Assembly: GCA_013697785.1 (NCBI GenBank)
Contig: JACCWE010000101.1
Coordinates: 62,001 to 126,000, forward strand
Source: Gemmatimonadaceae bacterium
Lineage (GTDB): Bacteria; Gemmatimonadota; Gemmatimonadetes; Gemmatimonadales; Gemmatimonadaceae
Reading direction: 5' to 3'
Length of the DNA: 64,000 bases
Below, in pieces: positions 42,824 through 51,840 of the stretch. The number at the start of each line of letters is the position of its first letter. Position 1 is the first letter of the stretch. A model generated the notes under the pieces. It ran no database searches, had not been told where the DNA came from, and saw only the letters and a list, made by a program, of their open reading frames with translations. Position numbers and translations under genes: made by a program.

Positions 42824-43655
42824 TCGCAAGCGACTCATCATCAACGCCGACGATTTCGGATTCTCCAGCGGCGTGACGCGCGGGATCGTCGAGGCGTTTT
42901 CGGCCGGTAGCGTAACGTCGACGTCGATCATGGCGAACGGTCTCGATTGGGAGAACGCGGTGCGCCTCGCGCGGGCGAACCGGAAGCTCGGCGTGGGGAT
43001 CCATCTCAACCTGGTGCAGGGAAGGCCGCTGCTCCGCGTGCCGACGCTCACCGATCCCGCGACGTCGGAGCTCTACCCTCTCGGCGCCCTCGCGCGCCGC
43101 GCGATACTCGGCCGCATCGATGCCGGAGAGCTCGAGGCGGAGACGCGCGCGCAGATCGAGCGCGTACGCGGCGCAGGAATCGGTGTGACGCATCTCGACA
43201 GCCACCGGCACGCGCACGCGATGCCGGGGATTTTCCCTGTGGTCGCGCGCGTGGCGGCCGAGTCGGGGGTGAGAGTGATTCGTATTCCGCGCGAGCCGCT
43301 TGGCATCAACACGCTCGACGCGGGCGCGACGTCGCGTAAGGTCGTGCTCGAGTGGGCGGTCGGCGCGGCACGCGCGCTGCCGCTTCCCTCTCCGCTCGTG
43401 ACGACGGACCACTTTCGCGGGATCTCGCTCCAGGGCGGGACGCACTTCGCGAGCCGGCTCCGACGCGCGCTCGACACACTCGAGCCCGGGAGCACGGAGC
43501 TCATGGTGCATCCGGGACACGTCGACTCATCGCTGGCTGCCCAGGATCCGTACACTGCACCCCGCGAGATCGAGCTCGCGGAGCTCCTCTCAGCTGGCGT
43601 GCGCGAGCGCCTCGCGCGCGGGGACATCGAGCTCGTGAGCTTCGCCGATCTCTGA
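42822..43655 (+). CDS. YdjC/ChbG-like polysaccharide deacetylase without a normal start codon
   Basis: The frame encodes a YdjC-family protein of about 278 residues whose N-terminal motif RLIINADDFGFSSGVTRGI contains the metal-binding Asp pair. Other landmarks are HLDSHRHAHAMPGIFPVV, GGTHFASRLRRAL and LMVHPGHVDSS. No ATG, GTG or TTG precedes NADDFG in frame; the first GTG (42873) would remove it. The upstream sequence is open only back to a TGA near 42770. The GT2 gene ends with TGA at 42821, and a +1 shift there would enter this frame exactly, so a fused product or a non-standard start is possible. The 3' end overlaps the convergent GT87-like gene. Confidence 0.75.
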   Translation, partial: DRKRLIINADDFGFSSGVTRGIVEAFSAGSVTSTSIMANGLDWENAVRLARANRKLGVGIHLNLVQGRPLLRVPTLTDPATSELYPLGALARRAILGRIDAGELEAETRAQIERVRGAGIGVTHLDSHRHAHAMPGIFPVVARVAAESGVRVIRIPREPLGINTLDAGATSRKVVLEWAVGAARALPLPSPLVTTDHFRGISLQGGTHFASRLRRALDTLEPGSTELMVHPGHVDSSLAAQDPYTAPREIELAELLSAGVRERLARGDIELVSFADL

Positions 43656-44786
43656 GGGCCGATAGGCGATCAGCTCACACATCATGGTGAGCCACGCGAG
43701 CGTGCAGGGGAGCGTCTTGAGCCGGTAGTGCACGAAGAAGTTCTGCTGCCAGCTCTTCGGCGTGATATCCGTTGATGAGATCGAGACGATTAGGATCGTC
43801 AGCACCATGATCGTGGTGTGCCACCAGCTCCGCGGCGTGGCGACGAACCAGATCGCGATTCCCGTCACCGCGATGACGAACGACGGGGATTCGGACTGGT
43901 GGTTGAAGATCACCATGTATACGAGCAGCGCGCACAGGAAGCGTACGCGGAAGGTCGCGAATGCCCAATTTCTCCAGCGCGCGAGCGGGGACATGAGCAG
44001 CACCGTGCCCGCGAGCTGCACGGGCCAGTTCGGCCAGCTCACTCCGAAGATGAGGCGCAGCTGCTGCATCACACCGCCATAGAGCCCGCCGCCACCGCCT
44101 CCGCCAACCGACAGCGCGTCGACCGCCTCGACCGCGCGCCACGACTGGTACTGCGCCGCGAGCTCGCTCGCGGACACCACGAGTAGCGGGAGGGCGAGCA
44201 CGACGGAAGTGGCGAGCGCCATCATGAGCGCGAAGCGGAACCGCCTCGGATAGATGACCGCGAGCGCCAGTGCCGCGAGCGGAAATATCTTCACCGCTGC
44301 ACCGACCGCGATCGCGAACGCCGCGCCGAGCTCCTGTCGCTTCTCGAAGCAGAGAAAGGCGAGGATCACGAGTGCAGTGACGAGCGAGTTGCTCTGCGAG
44401 CGCTGCATCGATCTAAGCGCTTCGAGGTAGATGAGCGCGAGAGCGATGGTTGCCTGGCGCGTCGGGAGGAGCTTCTCGACGGCGAAGAACAGCAGGAGCG
44501 TGTTGAGCGCATCCCAGAGCGCGAGCGACAGTGCGAACGGGAGCAGGGCGAACGGAGCGAACAGCACCGCGAAGCTCGGGCTGTATTTGTAGAGGTCCGC
44601 GTGATGCTGCAGCTGGGCGGCGTACATGTCCGCGCCTGAAGAAAGATTCAGAAACGACCAGCGAAAGATCAGGAAATTGTTGTCCGGTCCGCGATGTCCG
44701 TATGCCTTCCCGGCCGCGACTACGATGATCGTCACGACGTAGAGTGCGAGCAGCCAGCTGCGCGCCGAAATGCGGTACGATCGCAT
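43590..44786 (-). CDS. GT87-like (DUF2029) membrane mannosyltransferase
   Basis: The 398-residue protein has about nine membrane helices and a GT-C layout with the family blocks DNNFLIFRWSFLNLSSGADMYA, YKYSPSFAVLFAPFALLP, RSQSNSLVTALVILAFLCFEKR and VGAAVKIFPLAALALAVI. DUF2029/GT87 enzymes use lipid-linked mannose to extend glycans in the periplasm. The neighbouring GT2 gene could supply that lipid-linked sugar. A poly-Gly tract (SVGGGGGGGLYGG) sits in a loop near residue 235. It converges with the YdjC-like gene, overlapping by 66 bases. Confidence 0.85.
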   Translation of the reverse strand: MRSYRISARSWLLALYVVTIIVVAAGKAYGHRGPDNNFLIFRWSFLNLSSGADMYAAQLQHHADLYKYSPSFAVLFAPFALLPFALSLALWDALNTLLLFFAVEKLLPTRQATIALALIYLEALRSMQRSQSNSLVTALVILAFLCFEKRQELGAAFAIAVGAAVKIFPLAALALAVIYPRRFRFALMMALATSVVLALPLLVVSASELAAQYQSWRAVEAVDALSVGGGGGGGLYGGVMQQLRLIFGVSWPNWPVQLAGTVLLMSPLARWRNWAFATFRVRFLCALLVYMVIFNHQSESPSFVIAVTGIAIWFVATPRSWWHTTIMVLTILIVSISSTDITPKSWQQNFFVHYRLKTLPCTLAWLTMMCELIAYRPSEIGEAHELDVPAREALAHAS

Positions 44787-44863
44787 GCGGAAGTCTCGCT
44801 ATCGCGGCTTCTCACCGGAAGTCCGCCAGTTGACTCACCTACAGCTAGCGCCCACTCTTCGCC

Positions 44864-45535
44864 ATGCGCCGAGAACATCACCTCCCCGTATCGAGAACCG
44901 CCCGCTACTTCACGGTCGGGGAGCCGCACGCATCGCTGACCGAGCTTTGGTTCGTCTGCCACGGGTACGGTCAGCTCGCGGGTCGCTTCGTGCGCCACTT
45001 CGAATCCATCGAGGCGCCGAGCCGCCTGATCGTCGCGCCCGAGGCGCTCTCCCGTTTCTACGTCGAGGTGCCCGGGAAGACGCACGCGGACACGCACGTC
45101 GGCGCGAGCTGGATGACGCGCGAGGATCGGCTCAGCGACATCGAGGATTACGTCGAGTATCTCGACGCGCTCCACGCGCACGTGACTGCGCAGCTGAATG
45201 GCGCGAGGGTGCGCTTCACCGTTCTCGGCTTCTCGCAGGGGGTGGCCACGGTCGCGCGCTGGCTCGAACGCACGAAGGTGCACGTCGATCGCGCGCTGCT
45301 TTGGGGCGGACTCATGCCCACGGACATCGATCTCGCCGCAGCAACGGCGCTCCGCGGCGCGCGCATCACCTCGATCGCCGGCACCGCGGATGAGCACGCG
45401 ACCGCCGATCTGCTCACCGAGCAGAGCGCGCGCCTTACCGCGAGTGGGATCGCGAGCGAGCATGTGAGCTTCGACGGAAGCCACCGCATCGATCGCCAGG
45501 TGCTCGCCCGACTCGCGAGCGAGCCGGGCTCGTGA
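44864..45535 (+). CDS. Alpha/beta hydrolase, phospholipase/carboxylesterase-like
   Basis: The 223-residue protein has the nucleophile elbow GFSQG (VLGFSQGVATVARWL), an oxyanion-hole segment ELWFVCHGYGQLAGRF, a loop APEALSRFYVE and the catalytic His in GSHRID. This is the phospholipase/carboxylesterase (YpfH-type) subgroup. There is no signal peptide, so it acts in the cytosol. It is divergent from the GT87-like gene and stands alone. Confidence 0.85.
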   Translation: MRREHHLPVSRTARYFTVGEPHASLTELWFVCHGYGQLAGRFVRHFESIEAPSRLIVAPEALSRFYVEVPGKTHADTHVGASWMTREDRLSDIEDYVEYLDALHAHVTAQLNGARVRFTVLGFSQGVATVARWLERTKVHVDRALLWGGLMPTDIDLAAATALRGARITSIAGTADEHATADLLTEQSARLTASGIASEHVSFDGSHRIDRQVLARLASEPGS

Positions 45536-45597
45536 CGGCGGCGGAGCTCGCGGCCGCCCGCGCGCGCATGAACGTGAGCGCGCTCGCTAACGAATGC

Positions 45598-48438
45598 TCA
45601 GTGCGCCGGTAGCAACTGTACGACGACATAGCGCGATGTGTCGAAGTATTTTTTCGCAGCCGACTGGAGACCGGCCGAGCTGAGGGCGCGTACCTCGGCG
45701 TCGTACTTGAGGATGAGTGCCGGATCCCACGAGTTGACGTCATAGCTCGCGAGGAGGCTCAGCCAGGTGCGGTTTTGACGAAGGCTCGTCTCGCGCGAAC
45801 GCAGATCGGCCTCCCGGATCTTCTGCAGATCCTTCTCGGACACGCCGTTCGCCTTCACACTGTCGATCTCCGCGAACACCGCCTTCTGCAGTTCCGCCGC
45901 GCGCTCGGGCGCCGAGCCGAAATCGATGCGCAGCGAGTAGCTCTCCTTCGGAAAGTGCGATGGACTCGCGCTCACACCCACGCCGTACGTCCCGCCCAGA
46001 TCCTGGCGCAGCCGCTCGCGCAGCTTGATCTCGAGCAGATCCGCGAGCGCGCTTATCTGCTGCACGTTCTCCCAGGTGAACTCGAAGGGGCCCGTGAAAA
46101 CGATCGCCGTTTGCGCCTTCGGCTCGATGCCGCGCTTCACCTCGCGCGTGATCACGCCCGTGGGATACGACATGCCGATGTCCTTCCACTTCTCGCCGGC
46201 GTGCGTGGACGGCAGGCTCGCTATGTATTGCTCGACGAGCGGCTTCAGCTTGGTGGTGTCGATCGTGCCGACGAAGACGAAGGTGAAGTTGCTCGCATCG
46301 GAGAAGCGCTGTTTGTAGATCGCGATCGCGCGATGCAGGCGCACGTACTCCATGTCCTGCGCGGTCGGTGCCTTCGCTCGCGGATGATGCTGCGCGAGCG
46401 TCAGGTCGAGAGTGTCCGAGAATGCCGCCGATGGACTCGCCGCCCGATTCGCGAGCAGCACCTCGATCTTGTTTCGATATGCCTCGAAGGCGGCGCTGTC
46501 AGCGCGCGGAGCGGTGAAGGTGAGATAGATGAGCTGCATGAGCGTCTCGAGATCCTTTGGCGAGCCTCCGCCGGAGACTCCCTGCTGAATCGCCCCGATG
46601 TACTCGCCTACCTGTACCGACTTCCCCGCGAGCACCTTCTGAAGCGAAGTCGCGTTGAAGGTGCCGATACCGCCGGCGTCCACGGCTCCGGTCGCGATGG
46701 TCGCGTCGAGATAGTTGGAGTCGCTCACCACCGACGTGCCTCCGGGGGCATACGCGCGAAAGAGAAGCTCGTCGTCCTTGAAGTCGGTTGGCTTGACGAG
46801 CACGCGTGCGCCGTTCGACAGCTTCCACTCGGTGACGCCCACGGACGCGATCTGACTCGACGACACGACCTTTCCCGGTGTGGGAGCTGTTGGAATCAGC
46901 GGAGCCGAGGAGACCGAGTCCGTATACGCCGCGACATTCACCTTCGCAACGCTGTCGAGCACCGCGCGCAGCGCCTGCTCGCTCGGCAATCCCGCTGCGG
47001 CTTTCTGCGGCGCGTTGACGACGATCACGCGGCTGCGATTGCTCAGCCACTTGTGAGCGAGGGCATTTACCTCGGCGAGTCCGATGCCGGGGAGAAGCTG
47101 CTGATAGAGCTTGTATTGCTGCGCGATGCTCGGCGTCGCGGTCTTCTCCAGAAATGCGCTCTCATACTCCGCCACGAATGACGCCGACGGCGTCTTGTCA
47201 CGCTCGGCGTACGCGCTCTCCATTCCGCGCAGCATCTCCTTCTTCGCGCGCTCGAGCTCGGTCGCGGTGAAGCCGTGCTGCGCCACGCGCTCTCCCTCGG
47301 TGACGGCCGCGCGCAACCCGATCTCGACACCGCTGTCGGGAACGAGCGCCGTGAGCACGTACACTTCTTTCGAGCGGATCAGCCGTCCCTGATTCGAGAA
47401 GGCGCCGATGAACGGCGCTCCAGGTCGCTGTGCGATCTCCTGCAGCCGCGCATTCAGCATGTCGTTGTAGAGCGAGCCGAGCATCTCCGTGCGGAAGTCG
47501 CCGACGCTCTTCTGCGGCGATAGCGGCTGGAGGTAATAGACAGCGACGGTCGAGCGTGTCGCCTCGCTGTCCGTCGCGATCGTGACGAGCGTGGAGTCGT
47601 GATCGGGAACGGGAAAGGTCGCGCGCGGCTTCGCGCCCTTCTTCGCAGGCCAGCTCGCGAACTGTGCCTTGATCATGCGCTCGACCTTGACCTTGTCGAA
47701 ATCGCCGACGGCGACGATCGCCATCAGGTCCGGGCGATACCAGTCGTCGTAGAAGCGCTTCACCGTCGAGCGCGGCGCGGTCTCGAGGATGTGCTTGTCT
47801 CCGATCGGCAGTCGCTGTGCGTATCGCGAGCCGCTGAAGATCACGGGAAACTGCTTGTCGCGCATGCGGGCCGATGCGCCGCGCCCGAGCCGCCACTCCT
47901 CGATCACGACGTTGCGCTCGCGTGCGAGCTCGGTGGAGTCGAAGGTGAGGCCGCGCGACCAGTCCGCCAGGATCTGGAATCCCTTGTCGAACAGCTTCGT
48001 GCTGTCGGTCGGCACCGTGAGCTCGTACACCGTCTCGTCGAAGCTCGTCGACGCGTTGAGATCGGCGCCGAAGCGCACGCCGGTGGACTCGAGGTAGTCG
48101 ACGAGCTCCTGCTTCTTGAAGTGCGTGGTGCCGCTGAAGGCCATGTGCTCAACCATGTGCGCCAAGCCGCGCTGCGTGCTGTCCTCGAGCACGGAGCCCG
48201 CGTTGACGACCAGGCGAAGCTCGGCTCGCTTCTCCGGCTTGTGATTCACACGGATGTAGTAATGGAGCCCGTTTGGCAGCACGCCGGTGGTGACGGCCGG
48301 ATCGACCGGAAGCGGTGTGGCGAGCTTCGGTGGCGGCCCCACGTGCGCGCTGTCCTGCGCAGCGAGAGGAGCAGTCGAGAAGGCCGGGAGCGCCAGCAGC
48401 GCCAGCGCGCAAAGGCGCACGGATGCGTATGAATTCAT
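45598..48438 (-). CDS. M16-family zinc protease, PqqL-like, secreted
   Basis: The 946-residue protein has a signal peptide (MNSYASVRLCALALLALPAFSTAPLAAQ). Its first M16 domain has the zinc motif HMVEH (inverted HxxEH) in RGLAHMVEHMAFSGTTHF, with SFDETVYELTVPTD after it. Three further M16 domains follow; the fourth (about 720-946) has no HxxEH motif, as expected for the inactive half. M16 proteases form a two-half clam that degrades small peptides. It is divergent from the M20 peptidase gene, so the two may work in peptide breakdown. The start at 48438 is chosen for the signal peptide; earlier in-frame ATGs exist. Confidence 0.9.
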   Translation of the reverse strand: MNSYASVRLCALALLALPAFSTAPLAAQDSAHVGPPPKLATPLPVDPAVTTGVLPNGLHYYIRVNHKPEKRAELRLVVNAGSVLEDSTQRGLAHMVEHMAFSGTTHFKKQELVDYLESTGVRFGADLNASTSFDETVYELTVPTDSTKLFDKGFQILADWSRGLTFDSTELARERNVVIEEWRLGRGASARMRDKQFPVIFSGSRYAQRLPIGDKHILETAPRSTVKRFYDDWYRPDLMAIVAVGDFDKVKVERMIKAQFASWPAKKGAKPRATFPVPDHDSTLVTIATDSEATRSTVAVYYLQPLSPQKSVGDFRTEMLGSLYNDMLNARLQEIAQRPGAPFIGAFSNQGRLIRSKEVYVLTALVPDSGVEIGLRAAVTEGERVAQHGFTATELERAKKEMLRGMESAYAERDKTPSASFVAEYESAFLEKTATPSIAQQYKLYQQLLPGIGLAEVNALAHKWLSNRSRVIVVNAPQKAAAGLPSEQALRAVLDSVAKVNVAAYTDSVSSAPLIPTAPTPGKVVSSSQIASVGVTEWKLSNGARVLVKPTDFKDDELLFRAYAPGGTSVVSDSNYLDATIATGAVDAGGIGTFNATSLQKVLAGKSVQVGEYIGAIQQGVSGGGSPKDLETLMQLIYLTFTAPRADSAAFEAYRNKIEVLLANRAASPSAAFSDTLDLTLAQHHPRAKAPTAQDMEYVRLHRAIAIYKQRFSDASNFTFVFVGTIDTTKLKPLVEQYIASLPSTHAGEKWKDIGMSYPTGVITREVKRGIEPKAQTAIVFTGPFEFTWENVQQISALADLLEIKLRERLRQDLGGTYGVGVSASPSHFPKESYSLRIDFGSAPERAAELQKAVFAEIDSVKANGVSEKDLQKIREADLRSRETSLRQNRTWLSLLASYDVNSWDPALILKYDAEVRALSSAGLQSAAKKYFDTSRYVVVQLLPAH

Positions 48439-48541
48439 GGTGTTGGATCGCATTCGATTCATGGGGGAACGGATGCCTGAAGATAGTGGCCGGCCCCTCT
48501 CACCGCTCTGGACAGCAACGCCGCCGGCACCAAATTGCGGC

Positions 48542-50002
48542 ATGAAGAAGCTCGCTGTGCTTTTCGCCGCCGTCGTGGCGGCGATCGTGGTCGTCGTGAT
48601 CGTGCGCACGATGCGCTTCAACCCGGTTCACGGCGCAACACGTTCCGACGTGGTGCTTGCGCCCCAGAACGACACGCTGCTCGCTGCCCATCTCGCGGGC
48701 GCGATCAGATTCGCGACGATCTCGAAGCAGGACTCGGGTCCGGAGCTCGTTCCCATGCGCGCGCTGCACGCCTATCTCGCGCAGACATTCCCGCGCACGT
48801 ATGCGACACTCGCGCACGAGGTCGTTGCGCCGGCGAGCCTCCTCTTCGAGTGGAAGGGAAGCAACGCCTCGCTGGAGCCGATCGTGATGATGTCGCACCT
48901 CGACGTCGTGCCAGTGGAGGAGGGCTCCCAGAGCGCGTGGACGCACGCGCCCTTCTCCGGCGATGTAGCCGACGGCTTCGTATGGGGGCGCGGCACACTC
49001 GACGACAAGGTCGGCGTAGTGTCGACGCTCGAGGCGATCGAGGCGCTCGTCGCGAAAGGCTACGTCCCGAGGCGCACGATCTATCTCGCGTTCGGCGACG
49101 ACGAAGAGGTCGATGGGCACGGTGCAGGCGCAATCGTCTCGCTTCTCAAGTCTCGAGGTGTGAAGCCGCTCGTCGCGATCGACGAAGGTAGTGCGATCAT
49201 CCGCGGGATCATTCCCGGCGTCGCACGCCCTGCGGGGCTGATCGGCATCGCCGAGAAGGGGCACATGAGCGTGGCGCTGACGGTGATGGCGGCGGGCGGG
49301 CACTCCTCGATGCCGCCGCCGCAGACGGCGGTCGGCACCCTCGCGCAGGCGATCGACCGGCTCGAGAAGCATCCGCTCCCCGCGCATCTTGGCGGCGCGG
49401 CCGAAGGGATGCTCCAGCAGCTCGGCCCCGAGATGCCGCTCGGCGCGCGCCTGATGATGGCGAATCTCTGGCTCACGCGCCCACTCGTGACCTGGTCGAT
49501 GGAACGTTCGCCGGTGACGAACGCTTCGCTCCGCACGACGACGGCGCCGACGATGATTCAGGGGAGCCCGAAGGAGAACGTCCTTCCGATTCGCGCGCAG
49601 GCCATAGTGAACTTCCGCATCATTCCGGGCGAGACTCCGGATGCCGTCATCGCGCACGTGAAGAAGGTCGTCGATGACACCAGTGTCGTGGTCACGATTG
49701 CCGGTGTCGCGACGCCGCCGTCGCCTGTGTCGAGCACCACCTCGGCGGCGTATCGTATTCTCGCCCGCGACATCGCGGTGCTCGAGCCCGACGCGATCGT
49801 GGCGCCGTCGCTCGTCGTCGCCGCAACGGACTCCAGGCAGTACGGCGGCTATGCGCACGACGTCTACCGCTTTCTACCCGTGCAGATCGGCGGGAAGGAT
49901 CTCGAGCGCATCCACGGTACCAACGAGAGGATCGGCATTCACGACTACTCGCGCGGCGTAGCATTCATGACGCTCCTCATCTCCGATCTCTCCTCGCAGT
50001 GA
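48542..50002 (+). CDS. M20-family metallopeptidase, PM20D1-like
   Basis: The 486-residue enzyme has an N-terminal membrane anchor (AVLFAAVVAAIVVVVIVRTM) and an M20 dizinc site: MMSHLDVVPV, GRGTLDDKVGV, GDDEEVDGHGA and the later IDEGSAI. A lid domain (about 250-370) and a C-terminal HGTNERIG with the zinc His follow. It would cleave amino-acid conjugates or dipeptides in the periplasm. Its stop overlaps the GTG of the RDD-SpoIIM gene. Confidence 0.9.
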   Translation: MKKLAVLFAAVVAAIVVVVIVRTMRFNPVHGATRSDVVLAPQNDTLLAAHLAGAIRFATISKQDSGPELVPMRALHAYLAQTFPRTYATLAHEVVAPASLLFEWKGSNASLEPIVMMSHLDVVPVEEGSQSAWTHAPFSGDVADGFVWGRGTLDDKVGVVSTLEAIEALVAKGYVPRRTIYLAFGDDEEVDGHGAGAIVSLLKSRGVKPLVAIDEGSAIIRGIIPGVARPAGLIGIAEKGHMSVALTVMAAGGHSSMPPPQTAVGTLAQAIDRLEKHPLPAHLGGAAEGMLQQLGPEMPLGARLMMANLWLTRPLVTWSMERSPVTNASLRTTTAPTMIQGSPKENVLPIRAQAIVNFRIIPGETPDAVIAHVKKVVDDTSVVVTIAGVATPPSPVSSTTSAAYRILARDIAVLEPDAIVAPSLVVAATDSRQYGGYAHDVYRFLPVQIGGKDLERIHGTNERIGIHDYSRGVAFMTLLISDLSSQ

Positions 50003-51840
50003 CGACGGAATCGCTCGAGCGACGCGTCGAGATCGAGACGCCGGAGCAGACGATACTGTCGTACACGATCGCGGGTGTTGGCTCGAGGGCGGCTGCCACG
50101 CTGGTCGATCTCGTGATCATCGTCATCGGCCAGCTCGCCGTCTTTCTCGTTATCGCCGAGATCAGCAGCGCCTTCGGCAATCACACATCTACCGCGCAGA
50201 AATTTTCGGGCGCGTGGGTCACGGCCGTCGGCATCCTCGTTTCGTTCCTGATTCTCTGGGGCTATTACGTCTTCTTCGAGGCGATCTGGGACGGCCAGTC
50301 GCCCGGCAAGCGAATGTTGGGAATCCGAGTCGTGCAGGACGGAGGCTACTCGGTCTCGTTCGGGGCATCGGCCGCGCGCAACTTGCTCCGCGCGATCGAT
50401 GCACAGCCGGGGATCACGTACGCCGTCGGCCTCGTGACGATGATGATCTCGAAATCCGGCAAGCGACTCGGCGACATCGCAGCGGGAACGATCGTCGTGC
50501 ACGAGCAGCGTGCGCTCATCAAGTCCGCCACGCGAAGCGCCAGCGAAGTCGTCACGCGTGCCGCGATCACCTCTCGGCTCACCGAAGAAGAATTCGCGCT
50601 TCTGAGCCGCTTCGTAGCGAGACGCACGGAGCTCGACCCAGCGCTACGGAACACGTTCGCCGCACAGATCGCGAAACGGTATGACGCACACCTCGTCGAC
50701 AACGGCAGCGCTCCAATGGCGCGGCTCCTCCGTCTGTTCGAGACGGAGTCCGATTCGCGCGCGCGTGGCCTGCCATCCCCCGGCGCGAAGGGCGCGGCGC
50801 GCGAGCGACACGCGATAGTCGCGCTCAACGCCGGACGGTGGCGCGATTTCTCGGACGCGCTCGCAGCCGCGCAGAGCCGCGGGCTCCGCGCGATGACCCC
50901 CGATGAGGTGAGCCGCCTCGTCTCGCTCTATCGAGAAGTCTCCACCGATCTCGCGCGGCTTCGCACCGCGTCGGACAGCGAGGATCAGCAGGAAATCTTC
51001 TACGTGAGCCGCCTTCTCGGTGCCGGCCACAACTTTCTCTATCGCCAGCGTCCACTCTCCATGCGCGATGTCTGGCGCTACGTGTCGGTGTCGGTGCCGC
51101 GCGAGGTGCGGCGCTCGGCGTCATTCATCCTTGCTGCGGCATTTTTCCTCTTCGTGCCCATGGCGATCACCTTTGGAGTGCTCGTGAGCCATCCGGCACT
51201 CGCATCGGAGCTGCTTCCCGCGGGAATGATCGATCGCGTGGTGGAGGGCGCGCACCGAGACAGCACCGGGAAGCACGAGTACATCACGACGAACGATTTC
51301 GAGCGCCCGCCCATGGCGAGCAGGATCATACGCAACAACGTGCAGGTCACCTTCGGCGTATTCGCCGCGGGGATCACCGCGGGCATTCTCTCGGTGATCA
51401 TGCTCATATTCAACGGCGTGAGCATCGGCGCAGCCTTCGGACTCTACGCCAATCACGGAGTTTTCTATCAGATTCGAGACTTCGTGGTGGCGCACAGCGT
51501 GCTCGAGCTGGGCGCCATCTGCATCGCAGCGGGAGGAGGGTTTCTGCTCGGATGGGCGCTGCTGATCCCCGGCAACCGAACGCGCCGCGAGGCCTTCGTC
51601 ATCAACGGCCGCCGCGCCATACGACTGATCTCGGCGTCGACGCTCATGCTGCTCGCCGCGGGAACGATCGAAGGGCTCATCTCACCTCGCACCGACATCT
51701 CTTTTCCGGTGAAGGCCGCCGTCGCGACGTCGACCGCGCTCCTTCTTGCCTTCTGGTTCTCGCGCGGGCGCGGGGATGAGACCGGTGCGCCGGAGGAGGA
51801 ATTCGCCTACACCGAGCCGCGTGCCTTGAGCTCGAGGTAG
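49999..51840 (+). CDS. RDD-SpoIIM fusion membrane protein
   Basis: The 613-residue protein joins an RDD domain (about 20-165, GVGSRAAATLVDLVIIVIG, then EAIWDGQSPGKRMLGIRVV and KSGKRLGDIAAGTIVVH) to a soluble helical segment (about 185-340) and a SpoIIM-like domain (about 370-600, FGVFAAGITAGILSVIMLIFNGVSIGAAFGLYAN). These domains are commonly encoded apart near DUF58/MoxR operons; here they are one polypeptide facing such an operon. The function is unknown, perhaps membrane-complex assembly. GTG overlaps the previous stop. The 3' end overlaps the DUF58 gene by 34 bases. Confidence 0.85.
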   Translation: MTTESLERRVEIETPEQTILSYTIAGVGSRAAATLVDLVIIVIGQLAVFLVIAEISSAFGNHTSTAQKFSGAWVTAVGILVSFLILWGYYVFFEAIWDGQSPGKRMLGIRVVQDGGYSVSFGASAARNLLRAIDAQPGITYAVGLVTMMISKSGKRLGDIAAGTIVVHEQRALIKSATRSASEVVTRAAITSRLTEEEFALLSRFVARRTELDPALRNTFAAQIAKRYDAHLVDNGSAPMARLLRLFETESDSRARGLPSPGAKGAARERHAIVALNAGRWRDFSDALAAAQSRGLRAMTPDEVSRLVSLYREVSTDLARLRTASDSEDQQEIFYVSRLLGAGHNFLYRQRPLSMRDVWRYVSVSVPREVRRSASFILAAAFFLFVPMAITFGVLVSHPALASELLPAGMIDRVVEGAHRDSTGKHEYITTNDFERPPMASRIIRNNVQVTFGVFAAGITAGILSVIMLIFNGVSIGAAFGLYANHGVFYQIRDFVVAHSVLELGAICIAAGGGFLLGWALLIPGNRTRREAFVINGRRAIRLISASTLMLLAAGTIEGLISPRTDISFPVKAAVATSTALLLAFWFSRGRGDETGAPEEEFAYTEPRALSSR

